Assembly: GCF_029633865.1 (NCBI RefSeq)
Contig: NC_079214.1
Span: forward strand, 27,801,411-27,865,410
Direction of reading: 5' to 3'
Origin: Lampris incognitus
Taxonomy: Eukaryota; Chordata; Actinopteri; Lampriformes; Lampridae
DNA: 64,000 bases
The position numbers and the translations under genes are program-made. The notes under the pieces were generated by a model. That model did not search any database and had not been told where the DNA came from. It saw nothing but the letters and a program-made list of their open reading frames with translations. Shown piece by piece: positions 51,975-64,000 of the stretch (position 1 is the stretch's first letter; every line of letters starts with the position of its first letter).

Positions 51975-53632
51975 ATGGACGGTAGTACTGTAAACATCAG
52001 CGACCTTCGGGGGTTTTGCAAATTGGATTTCACGGGAAAGACTGAGTTACTTTCTAAAGCCAGCGTTGAAAGACCTTCACGCTAAAAAGGGAGGGATCGT
52101 GAGGGGATTCCAACAAGCGTGGTATGAACGTTAAGAAATGGCTATGTGGCTGTGCAGTGACTAGCCGCCTCTTTTGCTACTCCTGTATGTTGTTTTCAAC
52201 GGGTGATTATAGTGTGTGGACTCGGGCAGGCTACGGGGACCTGAATAACCTGACAAACGCGCTCAGTAAACACGAGAAGACCGCAGTACACATCAGAAGC
52301 CAAGTAGCATTTGGCACCAACCATATCGATGTAGCAAACGAGATTATCAATCGATCTTCACAATCGAAAGGATAGGGATAATACAGATATTCTAAACAAA
52401 TTGATTGATGCCACCTGCTATTTAGCTAAGCAAGAAATATACTTAGCACAAAAAGGGTATTTGTGTTTGGTAGATTATTTCTTTGTTGTAACAATGCTTC
52501 TTGGCAATAAATCTTATACCGTTGGAAAGCCTGTTTATTTCACTTTTAAATGATGCCACATTTGTAAGAAACATGCATTTGTGGGATGAGCAGCAGAGCT
52601 GAGTATGTGGGTTGCGCCCATAAACTATTTGCCAAATCTTCTCTGCCAATGCCAAACAGCTTATTTTACTGTCGCTACTGGCTCTTGTTTTGAGCTTCTG
52701 GTACCCCAGGTGCTGACAATCAGGTGCCTGACATAAGATTTATTGCCAAGAAGCATTGTTACAACAAAGAAATAATCTACCAAACACAAATTTCCTTACT
52801 TTTTGTGCTAAGTTTAGCACAACTATGTGGAACTCATTCATCTCATTGCAAAGTATGATGCGAATTTAGCCACCCATTTAAGCTTGCCTACTGTTTTCTC
52901 TGGCCTTTCCAATAAGATCCAAAACGATCTGACTGAGGCAATCGGAGACGTTATCATCAACAACATTGAAAACGAGATTTCTAAAGCCCCTTTTGTTGCT
53001 GTAGAGTTGATGAATCAACAGACTTAACAAATAAAGCACAGGTATCAGTCATTCTGCGCTATGTGCCGAATCAAGAGGTGAAAGAAGCATTTTTAGGGTT
53101 TGATGACGTGAGCAGCGATAGGACTGCCGAGGCTATCGCTGATTATGTTTTGAGCACTTCGGAGAAATTTAACTGCTTTGACAAATTAGTTGCACAAATA
53201 TACAACGGAGGCGGCGTTATGGCATCTAGTTCAAATGGAGTTCAGGCCAAGATCAGACGAAAAATACCAGAGGCTATTTTCACGTATTGTTACGCTCATA
53301 AATTAAATCTCGTACTATAACAGGTCTATTTCAGAATGCCAGGTCTTCTTCAAAACAGTGGAAGGGCTTTCATCATTCGTCAACAAATCGACAAAGCACA
53401 CGAAACTCCTGGATGAGATCGTTTCAGACTTCTTTTAGATAATTAGCCACCGCTAGTTGGATTTGCGGACTATGTTTCAGTCGATGATCAATAATCCTAC
53501 TGACTGGGATAATGAAACCCTAATGATGGCTACAGGCTATGAAGCCTGGCTGGCAAAGGCCTGGACGTGCTTTCTCCTTGACACTTATGAAGACATTTTC
53601 AATGTCACTGGTGCGCTGTTTAATGTGCTGCA
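51975..53632 (+). pseudogene. hAT transposase (TTF-type finger, ZMYM1-like), interrupted
   Basis: ATG at about 51975 (MDGSTVNISDLRGFCK). Then after a frame break MNVKKWLCGC...RLFCYSCMLF (TTF-type finger, 52124-52210) and LTNALSKHEKTAVH. Past the MITE: LIAKYDANLATHLSLPTVF, FVAVELMNQQT (a frame change where a DETTD-type motif is expected), ISVILRYVPNQEVKEAFLGF and FTYCYAHKLNLVL. The last part, LRTMFQSMINNPTDWDNETL (53460), stops at 53632. There is no C-terminal dimerisation domain. Confidence 0.75.
52441..52813. mobile_element. MITE with inverted repeats of about 75 bp, 373 bp
   Basis: The left acttagcacaaaaag...ttggcaataaatcttat is repeated inverted at the right (ataagatttattgccaag...gtgctaagt), nearly identical over 52441-52514 and 52738-52813. 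It has no coding content and sits inside the hAT transposase reading. Confidence 0.85.
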
Positions 53633-54452
53633 TGTAGCGAACCCCAGCCAGACAATGGTGAAGCTTACTGATGTTTCACAAAGCCGTTTTTATTCACATT
53701 TCCTTTCTTCACACCATCCTTAATGTGAATCCTTTCGTCATAAAACATCGTAGAAGCTAGGACACATAAATAAAATAAAAATTAGCTCTTACCCACAAAA
53801 CAAAATAAACATTATCCGTGAGCCATATTATCCGTACATAGGAAGGGCTAGCAAGTTAGCATTACTACTGTGATGATACAGCTAACCATTCAAACAATAT
53901 AGGAGGCTAACGCAAGCATGACAATTGACGATAGCAAAAATATTTTAAACACTTCCCCACAAATTAAAATGACCAAAACATGTATCACATATTCGTAAAC
54001 AAAGCAAACAAACAATACCTTGTTCCCATTCCAGCTAGGCCGCTTAATTAAAACGAAAAAGCCTTATATTTTAGATCAATATTGCAAAACCATGTGTGAA
54101 CGGCGTTGTCAAGTGCAACTGTAAAGTTACTTTCGGACGCACTAACGTTACTTCCGCTCAAGACTTTCAAAATAAAGGCCAATTATATGAAAAACGGGAA
54201 AACACAAAAACAAAGTGGCAGGAATAGAACGCCTTATCAAATAAATTACTATTTAGTCATTTTAACTTATTTAAGACATTACTGAGAGTCCGTTATACTC
54301 CCACCAATCATGAGTGAATAATGAAACAGGTTTACAGTTTACATTAAGAACGAATAACTTTCAACTGAAAAACGACTCTCCTTAATTCAGAAAGTTATAT
54401 AACAGGAAGAAATCCTTTATCAACTGTGAGGGGGAATTATGAGGAGAAGGCT
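53633..54452 (-). repeat. Probable 3' LTR and flank of BEL/Pao element B
   Basis: Lies just downstream of the pol stop on the minus strand. The low-coordinate boundary begins TGTAGCGAACCCC and, read on minus, contains gtgaataaaaacgg (polyadenylation signal) before the ...TTCGCTACA end. The first 96 bp recur at 62402-62497. The LTR start on the high side was not defined. Confidence 0.55.
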
Positions 54453-57400
54453 TTATTTATTTTCCAACAGCAGAACGAGCTTCTGGACTGGGCGCTCCAC
54501 CTCATACATCTTGTGGAGACGCTCCCCTCTTTTGCCAAGCTTCCTGTCTTCGACATAGAGTTTACATTTTCTTACTAGTCCGTCTTTATCAGTAGTGGTC
54601 TTTGAAACTCTTACCAATCTCCACTCATTCCTGTGCACATCCTTTCCTTTCTTCATTACAATATCTCCCAACTTGCAGATTCCTTCGGGGGGGGGGGGTG
54701 CCAACGTTGTCTTAGAGTGATACTGGCCAAGTATTCCTTCCGCCATCGAGACCAAAACTGTTCTGCCAGGTATTGGACATGTCACCACCTCTTTTCGCCA
54801 TACATGTCTTCTCTGACAAATTCTCCGGGGGGAGGTAGGGCCTTGGAAGATTTCATAGTCAGAAGATGGTTAGGGGTGAGAGGCACGAGGCTATGAGGAT
54901 CGCTGAGGTTGCTAACGGTTAGTGAATGACTGTTGACAATTGCCATCACCTCTTAGAGGAAGGCCCGAAGTGAAGCATCATTTAACCTCCCGGAGGAAAG
55001 GGTAAGTGTGGACCTTAGAATGCTTCTTGCTGTCCTAATCTGTCTCTCCCACACCCCTCTGACATGACTCGAATAAGATGCGTTCATCTTGAAGTCGCAC
55101 TGTTTGTGAGCAAGAAATGCAGTCAGTCGGTCTGCATTGACTTCTTTCAGAGCTTCTTTGAGTTCGTTTTTCGCTCCAACAAAGTTGCTCCCTTGATCTG
55201 ACCTGATCTCACGGACAGTGCCACGTATTGCAATAAAACATCGAAGGCCATTTATGAGGGAGTCAGTAGACATGTCGACAAGCATCTCAATATGAATAAC
55301 CTGGGAGCTCAGGCAAGTAAAGAGGAGACCATACCTCTTGTTCTCCTTTCTTCCTTGCTTAGTAACGAACGGGCCAAAGCAATCCATTCAACAAAAGGTA
55401 AAGGGGGGCGATGGTTCCACATTTTCAGGGGATAAATCAGCCATCTTTTGCCCTCTCGTTGGTTTCCTGTGCCATCTACATGTGACGCATTGATGAATGT
55501 AGGATGCTACTGCCCAGTTGATCCCTGGAATCCAGTAGCCGTTGGACCTGACCTCATTAATGGTGAGACCTTTGCCTTGATGTTTCGTTTTCTCATGGTG
55601 ATGAGCAATTATCATCCTTGTGATGTGATGATCTGTGGGTATGATTGCAGGATGCTTGATGGAATTGGGAAGAGAGGAGTTGCACAGTCTTCCACCCACC
55701 CTGAGGACACCATCTTTGTTGAGGTAAGCATCGAGAGAGTATAATGGATTGTGAGATGGCACATGGCTCCCTTTGCTCAGCAGCTCCAACTCCTTTTGAT
55801 ACGCATTCTTCTGCAGGTCTTTGATTATGCAACGTTCTGCATCTTCTCGTTCTGTTACAGTGGTGAGGTTGTTTGATTTGTTCTTGCTGATGCACCGTAG
55901 AATGTGTGCAACAGCTCGAGTGGCCAGTGACCAGGATAAGAACTTAGCCAAGGGATCAACAAGGCTTACTTGTTCGGTGGCTCTTGAGGTAAGTGTTAGA
56001 ACGTTTCTGACCTCTGGATCGCCAACCGATAACTCCATAATTTCGTCTTCTGGCAACTTAATTTCCATGTCCCATAGAAACTTGGGTCCAGTGAGTCAGG
56101 TAGATGACAGAAGCTCATTGGGAGTCAAGCCCCTAGAAGCGTGGTCAGCGGGATTCTCGCTGGTTGGAACGTATCTCCATTGTTGAGGGACTGAGCTGAG
56201 ATTAATCTTCTGAACATGAGTAGCAACGAAGGTGTGGAAACGTCGTGCCTCATTTTTAATATATCCCAAGACTACTTTAGAGTCAGTCCAGAAAAACTCC
56301 TCAGCATCAAAAGCTCCAAGTTCTTCCTTGAGCATGTTACTCTTCTTCGTGGATACAACCGCCGCAGTCAATTCCAATCTTGGAATAGTTGTCAGTTTTG
56401 TTGGTGAGACACGTGATTTCCCTACAACCAGGGTGCAGTGAACTTCTCCCTCTTCATTTTGAAGTCGCAGGTAAGAACAACGACCATAACCCTTCGTGCT
56501 AGCGTCTGAGAAATTGTGTAACTCTGTCTTTGAGACCTTTCCAAATCCAGCAGGTGAGTATGTCCGGGATTTGGTGACATTACCCAAATGAGCTAGGTTG
56601 CTTCTCCATTGATCCCATTTTGGATGAAGTTCGTCTGAGAGAAGGTCGTCCCAGACTCAGCCACGTCTACACATCTCCTGTAGAATGATCTTCACTTTGA
56701 GCAGAACAGGTGCCACAAACCCGAGGGGTCATACAGGGAGGCCACTGTAGATAGAATGCCGCGACGTATCGCAGGCTGATCCTTGAGGCTGACGTTAAGC
56801 TGGAAGTGGTCGGACTCTACATCCCATTGAATTCCGAGAGCTCTCTCAAGTGGCAGATCGTCGAATGAAAGGTCCATACACTTCACATTGGGGGCTCGTT
56901 CAGAGAGTGGTATACTCTCTAGGACATTTCTGTCATTCGACACAAACTTATGTAGTCGAAGGCCGCAAATGACACAGAGCTCACGTGCTTCTCTGGTGAG
57001 CTGAGTAGCATCTTCTGTGCTCCTGACACTGGTGAGCCCGTCGTCTCGTTGGCATCTCTCATGATAAACTGTGAGTCTTGAGGGTAGGTGTCACTATTCT
57101 CCTTGGGAACATGCTTCAGCCCGTAGTTTGCACAACCAGGAGAAGACACTGCGCCGAATAGATGCACCTTCATGCGGAATTCACTGGGTGGTGAGTTGAA
57201 GTCTCCTTGCATCCACCATAGAAAGCGCAGGTAGTTGCGATCAGCTTCAGCTACATGAAATTGGTGAAACATATTTTCAATGTCACACATCAGTGCGACA
57301 GGGTCACGTCGGAAGCGGATGAGAACTCTGCTCAGGTTGTTTAGCATATCGGTCCCAGAGAGGAGGTGATTGTTTAGACTGGGACCTTTGTATCTGGCTG

Positions 57401-58352
57401 AGCAGTCGAACACCACACGAAGTTTCTCTTGCTTCTTCGCGTGATAAATGCCATGGTGGGGAATGTACCATGTCTCACCTTCTCTCCCACCGTCTTCGAT
57501 CTGCTCTGCGTCTCCTCTTTCGATGACCTCTTCCGTGAACTCGATGTAATGCTTCTTATACGTTTCATCCTGTTGCAGTTTCCTTTTGAGGTGATTGAGG
57601 CATATCATGGCTGAGCCTTTGTTGTCAGGGAGGCTGGGTCTGTTTTTGAAGGGCAGAGGCATTTTGTAGTGGCCCTGTTTATTTATTTTTCTGTATGCCT
57701 TCATCTAGCTTGTTGAGGAATACGACGTCATCTTGTGACACTGTTTTGCTGTCTTCACTGCCATCCCTGAAATCAGATTCAAGGATGCGGAGAACATCGG
57801 CAGGAGTTGCTGGAGGCAGCTCTTTAACTGTGATTCTTTGACACAGATGACTTGTGTTCGGCCAGTCGTGACTTTATGATGATCGCCCCACAATGTTCCA
57901 TCCCAAGTCCATTCTTATGGCATAGGGTTCCTCATCTCCCACTAGAATGACTTGCCTTGGTGCCATAGCACTGGAGCAGTTGTTGCCGATGAGAAGGCAT
58001 ACTTCACAGTTCCTCAGTGGCTGCAGTTCATCTACTATTTCTGTGAGATGACTCCATTGTTTAGCCATCTCACAGGTGGGGATGTGAGCATGGTTCACCG
58101 GTATGCTGTCCTGTAGGCCATCGGGAGATCAACTGGAGTGGAAGAACTGTATCCCCTTATACGATGGCCAGACACTCTCTCACTTGTGAGGACAGTGTCC
58201 CTACCACTCATGGTAGTCAACTTCAACTTAACTGGGGACTTGTCACCTTTAAGACTGTCATTCCCTTCTTGGTCGATAAATGTGGTATCGCTTTGAGCAT
58301 CGAGTAGAACGTAGACAAGTTTCTCAGCAGCTGGGTCATTTTTGGAGGACAC
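54453..58352 (-). pseudogene. pol of BEL/Pao element B
   Basis: Protease LLDAQSDTTFID (about 58300). RT from 57704: WYIPHHGIYHAKK, LRVVFDCSARYKG, ALMCDIENMFHQFHV; the YVDD position reads as RDDGLTS but in a shifted frame (about 57040), so one frameshift hits the catalytic box. RNase H: FSDASTKGYG, FFWTDSKVVLGY (56587-56096). Integrase: HHEKTKHQGKG...CVTC finger, then Asp in MDCFGPF, Asp in RSDQGSNF, Glu in GVWERQIRTA; one in-frame TGA at 55388-55390 separates finger and core. The C-terminal domain ends at 54453. Confidence 0.88.
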
Positions 58353-58354
58353 CC

Positions 58355-58860
58355 AGACTGGTCATTGAGTCACACATGTCGACACGTCTTCTTATGTCGG
58401 TTGAAGGAGTGGCAAGATCTCGCAGTTCACAAAACATGTTTATTATGCCTTCCCTAGGGTTTTTGAGGTCTTCAACGAGACAGAAGAGGTCGGTATTGGG
58501 CAAATATACCTTCAGTTTTTCCCTTGCCTTGCATACGTGGAGCTTCCATTGCTCATACATTGATAGCAACCGTTTCTCTTTTTTCTTGGCCTGTTCCTCT
58601 TGAAGCATGCGCATCTTCTCTGTAGGAATTTGTGCACACTCTGAGTGTCGGAGACCTTCAGGTAAGTCTCCATCTTTATCTTGGCGATCAGTACGACTGT
58701 GTTGTGTTGCTTCAATACTTTCCTTCAGAGGTGCTGGCGCATCTACTGCTGTGTGAAGCTCACTCGATGGATCTTGCTCTTTGTGGTGATGATCAGTCGT
58801 TTGCCCTTCTAATTATCCGTCCACAGCTGACTTTGGCGTTATCAACAAAATATGATTGTT
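58355..58860 (-). pseudogene. gag remnant of BEL/Pao element B
   Basis: A Lys/Glu-rich region (AKKKEKRLLSMYEQWKLH) and FCELRDLATPSTDIRRRVDMC correspond to the gag segment around 12130-12200 of the other BEL copy. The sequence then jumps to the protease region at about 58350. The capsid-like DUF1759 region and both zinc knuckles are deleted. Confidence 0.75.
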
Positions 58861-59179
58861 AATTTAAATCAGAAATAGTAGAGCAAACAATACTGATGGC
58901 TATTCGCAAGATATATTTTAGCTGTTATTTATCTCGCGAATTATGTCTTTAAGTTACTTGTAATAAATCCCTTTTGACCTTGTTTAAAGCTTTAGGTTAC
59001 TTGTTTTCTTTTAGAAATTCTTTAAAGAAAAGCAACTTGTTGGAGAGTTTAGGGGTTACAAACTTAAATTGAAAAGTTTGATTAGTAATTTAACTCTAAT
59101 TACAAGAAAACTCCTTTAGCAATTATCAAACCCTTGCAGTAAAGAGCATAAACATGACGAATAGTATCAGTACAAAATA
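58861..59179. other. AT-rich leader-like sequence
   Basis: No gene is seen. It may be part of the 5' leader of BEL/Pao element B, because it lies between its gag and the Tc1 insertion. Confidence 0.35.
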
Positions 59180-59562
59180 CAGTTAAGGTCAAAATTATTA
59201 GTCCCCAAGGAACTATGGACCATTTCCCTAAAATTCTGTCCAATGTTTGCATCATTCGTAAAACTTTACATAGTAAAACATTAATCAATGTTAAGGCCCC
59301 TATTTAGTACATTTTGGAATGTAACATAAATCTTAAGGTTTGCTTTTTACCAAATGCAAATTTAGGTGGTCAAAATTATTAGCCCCCATGTAATTTTTTG
59401 CTTTCAAAACACACCTGACCAATCAATCAGCTTTCAAACCACACCTGAGCAATCAGTCAGCATTGAACTTTACTTAAGGGACTCCAATGAACAGGGCTAG
59501 TGGCACTTGAACACTTGATTGAGAGGGACTACTCTTAAATTCTTGGTAAGAAGTAATTTCAT

Positions 59563-61273
<1,711 letters not shown>

Positions 61274-61492
61274 TTGTCAGAGGGCTAATAATTTTGGCCT
61301 TGTCATTTTTGTTTTTTTCTTGTTTCAATTCAGTGCATAAGTAAAATATCTTAACAAGCTTAGAGGAGATTTTGTCTTTGTTCTTTTGGAAGTAATTAAA
61401 CTATAAACACTTGTGGTTATGGTCATTTCCATGGAAAAGCTAAGGGTTTTGTTTGATTTCATAAAGAGGGCTAATAATTTTGACCTTAACTA

Positions 61493-61658
61493 TGAACACC
61501 ACAATAAACTCATGTTTTTAAGTACTTGAAATGCAAGGTCCAAAAGTGATCAAAGGGATAATCGATGTCCAAAGGAAATAAAAAAAGAAAGAAAAAGAAA
61601 GAAGTATCAAATGTCCAAAAATATCCTTAATTATAAAGTCCTTAAAAGTTATCAAAAA

Positions 61659-61708
<50 letters not shown>

Positions 61709-62401
61709 AGCGTCCAAAAAAAATCCTTCAAAGTAAATTTTGCATGAACATGTGGCAGTCCCTTTCCTTGATGCAGACAAGCATGTAATTATTACTTCGC
61801 CAATAAAGAGCCCATTTATCCAATGGGAATTGGAACAGTCTCTTCCTTTGCTGTGGTTAGGCAGGAAAGTATCCTATTTAACTATAAAGAGTCCATATGG
61901 CTGCATTTAAATGTAATTGTCTCTTTCTTTCGTTGAATCAGCATATATAAAGGCTCATATGCAGCATGTAACCTAAAAGTCTCTTTCTTTAGGCGTAGAT
62001 GAGCCCTTACAGGTGTTAACTGACCAATAACGACATAACTGTCTCTTTCCTTTGCCTTAGTTGAGCAGGTAGGTGAGTTATACATGTTCACAGGATCAGT
62101 CTTTTAAACTGTTCATCCGTTGCTAACTTTATTGACAGTTCTACAGGCTGCATAGTAATGGAGTAATACTCACAGTTCTTCATCAATGTCAGTGAATGTG
62201 ACTGTACTGTACCGTGTTAGAACGTTGCCGCATTGCCTAGGATCTGGCGCCATCTGGTGGCAATACGCGCTGCTTGGCGAGTTCACCTTGACAAGATGGC
62301 GACGTAGCATCTAGCAGTAGCAGGCACGCCGTGAAGACTCTCCGTCGTTGTCCGTAGTAGACGATGCAGTTCGTCTGGTTCTGTTCGGGTAAAGTTTTTA
62401 T
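61493..62401. other. Region with (AT)n and a diverged tandem array
   Basis: (TA)n at about 61664-61706. Then gtc(t/c)ctttc(c)ttt-containing units recur at about 61757, 61836, 61916, 61978 and 62039. The right end has gacaagatggcgacgtag (62290-62307). No gene is assigned. Confidence 0.5.
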
Positions 62402-62505
62402 TGTAGCGAACCCCAGCCAGACAATGGTAAAGCTTACTGATGTTTCACAAAGTCGTTTTTATTCACACCTCCTTTCTTCACACCATCCTTAATGTGAGCC
62501 ATATG
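62402..62505 (-). repeat. Second copy of the LTR-like segment (partial)
   Basis: Bases 62402-62497 match 53633-53728 with about four or five differences. The sequence then jumps to gtgagccatat, which in the lower copy lies about 90 bp further on (53818-53828), so a deletion between short GTGA repeats separates the two copies. Confidence 0.65.
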
Positions 62506-62641
62506 TCTACGTCATCAAAAGTATGCGCGCGCATTTAGGCAACGGAAGTGAAACGCTACCCCCAAATCTGTCATTCGTTCACGGATTCAGACGAGGTAGA
62601 GGAGGTTACAAAGTTTATTCAGAAGTATAACCAGCATCAAA

Positions 62642-63046
62642 ATGTCCGGTTGTTGTGCGTTTGGCTGTACGAATCGCTACCCTACCAACAGCGGACTGAA
62701 GTTTTACCGAATTCCGACGGGATCACGGCCATTTCAGAGCATCCGGAGGCGCCTGTGGTTGCAAGCTATCAAACGTATTGATGAAAACTGGACTGAGGAC
62801 ACGATCAGAAATGCTGGCGTTTGCAGTGCCCATTTTATATCAGGTAAGTTATCTATCTACTCTTTGGTTTCACTGGAATGCCTGGTTTAGTAACCGCTAA
62901 GCAGCGTTAGCTGGTATTATTTGGCTAATGTGGTGTGTCTGGCTATTTACAGGTGAGGCGTCACTGGACTTACAGAATCCTGATTTTGTGCCCTCTGTGT
63001 TTAAGTACACAAAACAAAGTCAGAACCCCGAGGCAAAGGTGGAAAG
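62642..63046 (+). CDS. THAP-domain protein, first two exons
   Basis: Exon 1 is 62642-62843 (donor tcag/gtaagt) and exon 2 is 62953-63046 (acceptor tttacag, donor aag/gtaag); phases match. The product starts MSGCCAFGCTNRYPTNSGLKF, has LWLQAIKRIDENWT and GVCSAHFISG, and exon 2 gives PDFVPSVFK. This is a C2CH THAP zinc finger (Cys5 region, C-x2-H near residue 63) with the terminal P-S-V-F type box. THAP fingers bind DNA in transcription factors and in P-element-type transposases. The rest lies beyond the window, so host gene and domesticated transposase are both possible. The ATG context aaaATGT is favourable. Confidence 0.85.
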
Positions 63047-63266
63047 GTAAGAATAATTAGGCCTAACACTTCCTAATCATTTTAGAATTACTTTCTCTTT
63101 CATTTCATGCTATTCAGTGCACTTTGGAGCTTGCAGCTGCTGGCTTTGAGAAAATGGGGCTGTATTACAAATATTTACCGTCTTAAGTTTAAAGTGAAGA
63201 TAGGGATGTCTAGGATTTTTCTCCAGTTGGTATTAAGCAAATCACGAAGCTAGTCTGACTAGCTTC

Positions 63267-63634
63267 GTCTAGTCAGAAAGGCACGAACTGAGGAAGCCTC
63301 CTGGATGAGAGGCGAAACGTCTTCACGGATATATACCAAGTCCAGTTTCACTTGATTCAACTCCTTTGGATAACCATGACCTGGATGAATGAGAACATTC
63401 ACAGACATATTAAGCAAATCATAACCCAATATATCATCGTAACCAAACAGTTAAAATAGGATCTGCAAGTTAGGAATTTCCTGTAATATGGCCTTTGATC
63501 AGTATTTCTGTTCATTAATTTAGCTTTTTTTATGTTAAGGTACCATAGGAAAATGTCTGTGAATGTTCTTATTCATCCAGGTCATGGTTACCCAAAGGAA
63601 TTGAATCGAGTGCAGCTGGACTTCGTATATATGT
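63267..63634. repeat. Inverted repeat pair with arms of about 80 bp
   Basis: The arm at about 63330-63413 (atataccaagtccagtt...aacattcacagacat) is inverted at about 63552-63634 with a handful of changes, around a 138-bp spacer. It is preceded by gaggaagcctcctggatgag and aggcgaaacgtcttc. This is a repeat motif common in fish genomes. Confidence 0.75.
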
Positions 63635-63689
63635 CACGTATCAGGAAAGAACCCAAAAGCAGACGGGACAACCAGGTAAGGGAAGAATC

Positions 63690-64000
63690 AAGTCTTTATT
63701 GAAGTAACCGATCTCAGGGGTAGAGCAGGAGTTGGTTCAGTGGCAGATAGGCAGGCAGGCAGAAGTCCATGAAAGGCGACGTTCCAGCCAAAACTGGACC
63801 ACAGTGGAGGCTTTTTAAGGGTGATGATCGCGTTGATGTCAAGGGAGAGCGGCTGACTGCTTTGATGGCCAGCTGGCGTCAGGGGCGAACGCTTTGATGT
63901 CAAGGGCAAGAGGCTGTGACAGCGAACGCTTTGATGTCAAGGCAAGTCAAGGGAGAGAGGCTGTGACAGGGGGGGTCAGCTGATGTCAGGGGCGAATGCT
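63690..64000. repeat. Imperfect tandem repeats at right edge
   Basis: gctttgatgtcaaggg and agaggctgtgacag recur between 63830 and 63980. The array may continue past the window. Confidence 0.65.

Larger units (their letters stand above)
46681..53632 (+). mobile_element. hAT transposon, split by an L1 and a MITE and 3'-truncated
   Basis: The left end agtgcccacgtgccgtcc followed by gcaaggtaagcagtgcttacc is a hAT-type terminus. The interior resumes after the L1 at 51932 with the transposase start (ATG about 51975). No matching right terminus was found; homology ends at 53632 where an LTR-like segment begins. Confidence 0.6.
54453..58860 (-). mobile_element. BEL/Pao LTR retrotransposon B (coding part), decayed
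   Basis: Read from 58860 down: gag N-terminus, large gag deletion, protease, RT, RNase H, integrase, C-terminal domain, all on the minus strand. Stops and frameshifts separate the domains. Confidence 0.9.

Overview
The window looks like a gene-poor, transposon-rich stretch of a ray-finned (teleost-type) fish genome. Evidence for this: spliced host genes with canonical GT/AG introns, long dinucleotide microsatellites, three Tc1-like transposons, a 5S-rRNA-derived SINE, tRNA-headed SINEs, L2/L1/Penelope LINE-type elements, chromodomain and Mag-like Ty3/gypsy elements, BEL/Pao elements and several hAT remnants. No bacterial operons, CRISPR arrays or free-standing tRNA/rRNA genes were seen. The species cannot be fixed from sequence alone.

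Three host genes are supported. (1) A minus-strand PDZ-domain gene at the left edge (46-1479). (2) A plus-strand nine-exon gene (25714-46220, 609 codons when the exons are read in phase) for a flavoprotein with an FAD Rossmann fold, an NAD(P) Rossmann fold and two ATG motifs, which resembles N-hydroxylating monooxygenases. (3) A plus-strand THAP zinc-finger gene at the right edge (62642 onward). The remainder is mostly mobile DNA.

Layout. 3453-8172: a complete-ended Tf1/sushi-type Ty3/gypsy element with 431-bp LTRs, 5-bp target duplication and a predicted self-primer. 8211-8826: a MITE. 8837-11786: no recognisable gene, one minisatellite. 11787-14290: BEL/Pao gag-protease remnant. 14479-15823: L2 3' end. 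16167-21017: Mag-like gypsy with 212-bp LTRs. 21767-22189: GTF2IRD2-like hAT fragment. 22794-24368: decayed Tc1. 25714-46220: the flavoprotein gene. Its 10.3-kb intron 1 holds a BED-type hAT remnant and a second Mag-like gypsy that itself carries a hAT-type zinc-finger gene fragment and an apparently intact Tc1. Its intron 6 holds SINEs, a palindrome-ended DNA element, and L2 and Penelope fragments. 46681-53632: a hAT transposon split by a full-length L1 with 14-bp target duplications and by a 373-bp MITE. 53633-62505: a minus-strand BEL/Pao element with partial LTR copies, interrupted by a third Tc1 that contains a further 675-bp insert. 62642-64000: the THAP gene start and more repeats.

The elements are independent genomic parasites rather than a cooperating system. 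Their nesting order gives a relative insertion history. The strongest leads are the self-priming match in the sushi element, the intact Tc1 transposase, the full-length L1 and the multi-exon flavoprotein gene.
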